From Topomyia yanbarensis (lineage: Eukaryota > Arthropoda > Insecta > Diptera > Culicidae), in the NCBI RefSeq assembly GCF_030247195.1, contig NC_080672.1, positions 395,453,037 to 395,517,036 on the forward strand: a DNA stretch of 64,000 nt, given 5' to 3'. The notes beneath the pieces are model-generated. The model saw only the letters and a list, made by a program, of their open reading frames with translations. It was not told the DNA's origin and did no database searches. Shown piece by piece: positions 58,931 through 64,000 of this stretch (position 1 is its first letter; each line of letters opens with the position of its first letter). A program made the position numbers and the translations under genes.

Positions 58931-59705
58931 ATGCAGAAGCCGCTGAAAAAGTTCAAAGAATTATACCCTCAAAGTTGCGAAAAGCTCTAGCGATCAAGAT
59001 GCAATCAAATTTATTCACCGCACGCACCTGTGACCGGTGATATGGGGCTTTGAAGATCCGGATCATTACCGGTTTTCATCAAATCTGAGGTCTAATTCAG
59101 AAGCCGCAGTAAAAGTACAAAGAATTATAACCTTAAAGCTGCGGAAAACTCGAACGATCAAGGTGTAATCAAATTTATTAACCGCACGCACTTGTGACCG
59201 GAGGTATGGGGCTTTGAAGATCCGGAACATTACCGGTATTCATCAAATCTGAGGCCTAATGCAGAAACCGCTTAAAAACTTTAAAGAATTATACCCTCAA
59301 AGTTGCGGAAAATTCTAGCGATCAAGATGCAATCAAATTTGTTTACTGCTCGCACTTGTGAACGGAGATATGGGGCTTTGGAGATCCGGAACATTACCGG
59401 TTTTTAACAAATCAGAGGCTTAATTCAGAAGCCGCTGAAAAGTACAAAAAGTTATACCCTTAAAGTCGCGGAAAGCTCTAGCGATCAAGGCAATCAAATT
59501 TGTTCAATTTGTAATTCTTTGAACTTTTTAGCGGCTTCTGAATTAGGCCTCAGATTTGATGAATACCGGTAATGTTCCGGATTTTCAAAGCCCCATATCT
59601 CCGGTCACAAGTGCGTGCGGTGAACAAATTTGATTGCATTTTATTTCCTAAAATATTCCGCAACTTTTGGTGTATATATTGTCATACTTTTTCAGCGGCT
59701 TCCAA
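58931..59705. repeat. 164-bp tandem satellite, ~3.5 direct units then one inverted unit
   Basis: Unit starts (AT[G/T]CAGAAGCCGCTG-like) lie at 58,931, 59,095, 59,259 and 59,423, exactly 164 apart. Each has TATACCCT, GATCAAG..CAATCAAATTT, GATATGGGGCTTTG and GATCCGGAACATTACCGG. The fourth unit stops near 59,510, and 59,515-59,705 is the same unit inverted (CCGGTAATGTTCCGGA, CAAAGCCCCATATC). Confidence 0.92.
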
Positions 59706-59884
59706 TCAATTGTCTTTTTTGTCGGATTTCTTCCACTGTGCACTACTCAGCACCAAATATACATTGTAGAGCCAAAAATGGTGGTGATATTGCGAATCAG
59801 GCACACTTTTATGATACAGTCATTCTTATCAGGCTATTCTCATCTAAATCCTAATCTAAATAATATCTCTCTGCTACTTGTGTG

Positions 59885-61465
59885 CAGGGTGCGCCAGCTG
59901 GATGTATCCTTTTGTCAACATTGAACAACTCCGCCATTATCCAGCCGATATTCACAAGTAAACAAGTTTTTTAGGATATTTTATGCCATTTACTATAAAC
60001 CAGGTTATAGAATACAACGTCGATTAAATGACCACCCTTATTTGATACACAAAAAGCAGTTCTTGTACGGGCAATTTGCATGACATTGGACAGCATTTCG
60101 GGCTTAATCGCAGCAATTTCAGCTCGTATATAAGCTTTGAGTTCGTCAAGGTTCTTAGGTTTGCAAGAATAAACCTTAATTTTCAAGTAATCCCACAGAA
60201 AAAAAAAGTCTGATACCGTTAAATCCGGAGAACGAGGAGGCCATTCCAAATCACCATTTTTTGAGACAACGCGTCCTGGAAATTTGCTCTGCTAGAATTG
60301 TAGCGGCTGCGGTGTGGCAAAGTGCCACGTCTTGTTGAAAATAGAAATTTTTCAGACCTTTTTTCTGCATTTGTGCCAAAAAATTTGAGCAAAGAAATTT
60401 AAAAAAATTGTTTTTGCTTATTTTTGTATGGAAAAATTCAAAAAACATGATAAAGTAAGCTTACCCTAGTCATAGGGTTATAGAGTGCCACGCACCAAAC
60501 CTTCTTAGCTTTATTGTGCATAGTTTAGACAGTTAAAAAGTGCATGTTTGTGCATTTTGGTTTGTACCTTTCTTTCTTATACGTAGTTGAAGTTGGTGTA
60601 ACAAAATGTAAAAATCCTCAATAACTGAAACGAATGAATATTTTTAAACACAGTCTTCGACAAAATTATGTAGTTTTGATTTGTCTTGAACATAGTTTGC
60701 ACGATAAGCCACAATGAAAAAAGTTATATAAAAAAAACTAGATTTAAGGGGGTTGCCATAGAAAACGCCTTATAAATCGATAAGCTTTAATTCTACAAGC
60801 TCACATTCTTCAACAAAATTCTTCACTATGAGCATTTCTTAAACTTTGTCGAAGACACCAACTTTCTACCTCGTCAGTATAAAAAGTTATTTTTTTTAGT
60901 TTGATCATAGTAAGCCATGCCTAATTTCAATTGTTATCAGATTGTGGGGAACATTCATACAAACAATTCCTCCAAAGACACCCTGTGAATATATTCGATG
61001 GTTTGACCTCTAGTGAATTAAGTTCGCGTTTTTGGCGTTTCCGACCACTGTGCGATGGTCTCTCCCTCTTTCAAAAAATAAGGCCCGATGACTGTTTTAG
61101 AGCACACTCCGGACCAAACAGTTACTTTCTCGTCGTGCAGTGATGTTTGATGTATAACGTGTGGGTTCTGTGTCTATCAAATTCAACAATTTTGTTTGTT
61201 TACTTTATTTTGTTTGCCGGAAAGGGTGAAGTGAGATTCGTCCGCAATTAAAATTTTGTCCCCAAAAATCAGGCTCTGTATCAATCATTCTTGCCACACC
61301 ATTTCCATATTCCAAGCGATGTGGCATATCCGTTGGTAACCAATCGACTCATAGCTGAAATGGCACTAAATGACGTTTCAGAACTGTGTTTATCTGTCAA
61401 AATCGGCTGGAAAATGGCGGAGTTGTTCAATGTTGAAATAGGATACATCCAGATGGCGCATCCTG
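59885..61465 (-). mobile_element. DD34D mariner-like element with ~65-bp terminal repeats
   Basis: Left end CAGGGTGCGCCAGCTGGATG and complement of right end CAGGATGCGCCATCTGGATG continue as inverted repeats through GAACAACTCCGCCATTWTCC. TA follows the right end (61,466-61,467); TG stands at the left. It contains a broken transposase and a probable ~480-bp insertion (60,455-60,935). Confidence 0.82.
59985..61260 (-). pseudogene. DD34D mariner transposase, inactivated
   Basis: The minus strand gives ILIADESHFTLSGKQNKVNK (first Asp, ~61,245), NPHVIHQTSLHDEKVTVWSG and IGPYFLKEGET. After foreign sequence come FYFQQDVALCHTAAATILAE (second Asp, ~60,340), a one-base shift at the A-run near 60,255, then WPPRSPDLTVSDFFFLWDYL (third Asp). 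If the shift is ignored, 34 residues lie between the second and third Asp, the mariner DD34D pattern. The C-terminus EIAAIKPEMLSN...GGHLIDVVF is intact. Several frame breaks make it non-functional. It is unrelated to the D37E element. Confidence 0.88.
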
Positions 61466-61469
61466 TATA

Positions 61470-62290
61470 ATACGAATATCTTCTCAATCTAGCATGTAGA
61501 ATAAAGTTATTTTCAGTATATTTTGGCATTTGCAGTTAGATATAAACCCTGCAAGTTAAACTATCAATTTTCGGACAGTCTCAAACAAGATCACGCTTCT
61601 TGAGTTCTGCTATCGCGATTCGGTTTGTTTGTAGACTCGTCATCAGGAAAGTTCCTAGATAGTCACCTAATACTGATCCAGTTCAGTACAGCTGTAAATT
61701 TTCAGCTCATGTCAGTCAGAGCCGTCAACATGGTGCACCAACCGAACACATAAATGCCGAATAGTTTTAAATATAGGTCCGCTACAGATTTGTTTCTATT
61801 ATCATTCGTATTGAGCTGTTTGGAGCAAACGAGGCATCTCCTCACAGAGCTGTACAATACCGAGAAGGAAATATTTGTGAGCTGTACACGGCTGGTGGAT
61901 GGATCAGTTTTTGTCGTTACGTGCTACTAGCAGAGGCAATTATTTTCATTTCCGATGGTAGGAAAGAAGCATACACAACGAAAAATCGAATTTTAAAACA
62001 CTCGACCGAAGCTCGCTCGTAATTGGCTCCCGCCAATTAAATGCACTAAGCCGCAAATTTTGAACAAAACGATTTGAAAAGAAGACGATTATTAGGATCC
62101 AGCCGCCTCCATAGACTGACTGTAATAATTAGTTTGTGCAGTTCAAGATAGAGTGGTCAGAGATTTCCCACGTACCATTCCCAAATAAGACCCCTCGTTA
62201 AACTCGGTTCACCGTCAGAGTGACAGCTAAAAAACTCAAGCGAGGCTTTGGGTAACACCGCCGTCGATATTTGCGTCGCACAGTGTCGCC
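61470..62290. other. no recognisable gene
   Basis: Moderately GC-balanced unique sequence; no motif on either strand. Confidence 0.35.
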
Positions 62291-62292
62291 TA

Positions 62293-63119
62293 GCCGGACA
62301 AAACCTCAAAATTTTGTTTTTGATTTTTCATGATCTAATATTTTTCTCTGTTTCTTAACAGGTTGAATAGAGTCTTTTCGAAATATTAAGACTCAAGGAC
62401 GATAGTTCGATTTTTTACATGACTTCAAAGGTGAAATAGATGATAAATTCCGAGGAAAACTATTTTCAAACCTAAGTTATTCAAATGCACATATCTTTTT
62501 AGTTAAGATTCCGATTGGGGTCAAACTGATTTCATGTGAAAGGTTATTCGCTGGACTTATAACTGCCATTCGATTTAGTCGATACAAGCCTTTCTTCTCG
62601 CTCAGACATAAAAAACAAATAATAAATCGAGCAATAGTTTAAAGTTATAATGTTCAAAGTGGCTGTACTTTTTTTTTGAAACGGTTCGGAAAGATCGCTT
62701 GTTGTTCACGATACTTGAAATTTGGTGCACTTTCCGAAAATTAATGTCTTGTTTTGCCCCTTTCTGCCCCGAGGTATGAAAAAAGGTGATTTTTCATGAT
62801 ACGTCTGAAGGAGACGCATGGTAGCCTTTGACTACCCAGAGCTCGCAATATAATTTATAGATGTGTCTTATCATTATCAACAATTGAAAAAATGTGTGTT
62901 CTGCAAAAAAATTCACCGCACCTAATTTTTTGAAAATGAATTTTATGGAAATAGTGCACTTTATATTTGTAAATGTTGAATTTTCGAACCACCCTAAGTG
63001 CCAAAATTTTGAGGAAATAAAAAACAAAAAATAAACATCAAATATGAATTCAGCGTCACAAAATTACCCTAATGTGAAGTTTTCATCAAATTCGGGCCAC
63101 TTTTGAGGTTTTGTCCGAC
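62293..63119. mobile_element. probable MITE with GCCGGACAAAACCTCAAAA termini
   Basis: GCCGGACAAAACCTCAAAA at the left is mirrored by the right end (complement GTCGGACAAAACCTCAAAA). The interior is AT-rich and noncoding. No clear target duplication, so borders are tentative. Confidence 0.55.
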
Positions 63120-64000
63120 TTTTGTATGGAAGGTGATCACTGTGCGTCGTATGTATGACAATTTACAGGGTGTTTGGTTCATGAGTAAGAATCTCTCGAG
63201 GGGTGATTTACTGTCATATTTGGAGCAAAAAATCGTTCTACACATACCATCAAATCTCAACCGTTACAGAGTTATTGAACTTTTTGTGCAAAAAACTTAT
63301 TTATCTTAAAACATCTCTAACTCAAAAAGTATACCTCGTATTTTAAATCTTTCAGTGCCATTGGAAAGGTGAGAAAATTAGGTGAGAAAATTTTCTATTG
63401 AATAATGTCCTCTTATCTTTCAGATAATAGTTTTAATTACCTTTTAGGTGTAAAGTAGTTAAAAGTTAGTGTTTTTGTTGAGGTTTTTGTAATTTTCTCA
63501 AAATAATGAATTATGATTATAGCAATATTTATTATCCAAAAGTTGGGATTGAGGACGATTCATAATTTGTTCTTCAACATAATATACCTATCTCTTCTCG
63601 TTTCCTTGTAATTTGACTTCTAAACTTTTCCTGTAATTGACTTGCAAGTTCTTAAAAGACTCTAATCTAAAAAATATGCTTTATATCGCTATTATCAGGG
63701 CTTCATTGGAAAGCTGAGAAAATTTCCTTTCGATGTATGTACAGATATTTTTTAATTAAGTGTACTACATGACTTTTTACTAGTAAAATAACTCAAAATT
63801 AGCGTTTTTTTGGTGATTTTTGTAATTATTCTAATTATTAATCAACTAAATTTATCGTCACTATTTATCATTTGGTGCCCCTTAATATTCTCTACAACTT
63901 GTTATTTGACACTTTAGCCCTATCGCTTTTCATTTCGCTGCAATTTGATAGTTAACACAGGATGGCCTCATCACAAATGCAGTGGGTTCGAAATCGTTGT
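63120..64000. other. AT-rich sequence with weak internal repeats
   Basis: CATTGGAAAGGTGAGAAAAT (63,360) and CATTGGAAAGCTGAGAAAAT (63,705) sit in similar contexts about 345 bp apart, hinting at a diverged tandem pair. No gene. Confidence 0.45.

Noticed and set aside
58931..59510. Regularly spaced repeats that could suggest a CRISPR array
   Set aside because: The whole 164-bp unit repeats with no unique spacers, and the genome is clearly animal.

Overview
This window is eukaryotic, AT-rich DNA from a mosquito, most likely an aedine (Aedes-type) genome. The evidence is a tRNA-derived SINE that resembles the Aedes Feilai family, mosquito-type non-LTR retrotransposons with APE, RT and RNase H domains, an ITmD37E mariner (D37E is the mosquito-lineage signature), and many TA- or TTAA-flanked MITEs. 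I found no complete host protein-coding gene. Clade and species names rest on recognised motifs, not on a database search.

Layout. 1-8 kb: an ORF1 fragment of a non-LTR element, a wrecked D37E mariner, a 2.2-kb long-inverted-repeat element (A) carrying a TTAA MITE, and a 5'-truncated I-like LINE with broken ORF1, endonuclease, RT and RNase H. 8-12.3 kb: no recognisable gene. 12.3-13.9 kb: a decayed tankyrase pseudogene (minus strand) that still holds a 62-nt intron-like GT-AG segment and is split by a MITE. 14-19.4 kb: MITEs, a tRNA-like relic, a degenerate ~145-bp tandem array and a 1.4-kb foldback element. 19.4-23 kb: mostly unique DNA with a strong 83-nt hairpin and a candidate noncoding first exon.

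23.6-32.2 kb: an ORF1-only (HAL1-like) LINE with an intact PHD-finger ORF, a LINE endonuclease fragment, and a second copy (B) of the long-inverted-repeat element in which insertions are nested four deep. 33-33.5 kb: a candidate host exon with an ATG-free leader that ends ATG-CG at a splice donor. This suggests that much of the remaining + strand is the repeat-filled first coding intron of a gene whose body lies outside the window.

33.7-64 kb: a Feilai-like SINE; copies of a retroposon family here named GTGTTTCG (one an inverted dimer with 17-bp flanking direct repeats); three further copies of a palindromic family here named GGGTCATTCC; a nearly full-length but dead D37E mariner inside a foldback element; a 3.6-kb insertion that splits one retroposon; two hAT-like MITEs with 8-bp target duplications; a 164-bp tandem satellite ending in an inverted unit; and a decayed DD34D mariner with long terminal repeats. 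Nothing here forms an operon or working pathway. The content is the layered record of transposition in intergenic or intronic DNA. Only one long transposon ORF (24 kb) looks undamaged.
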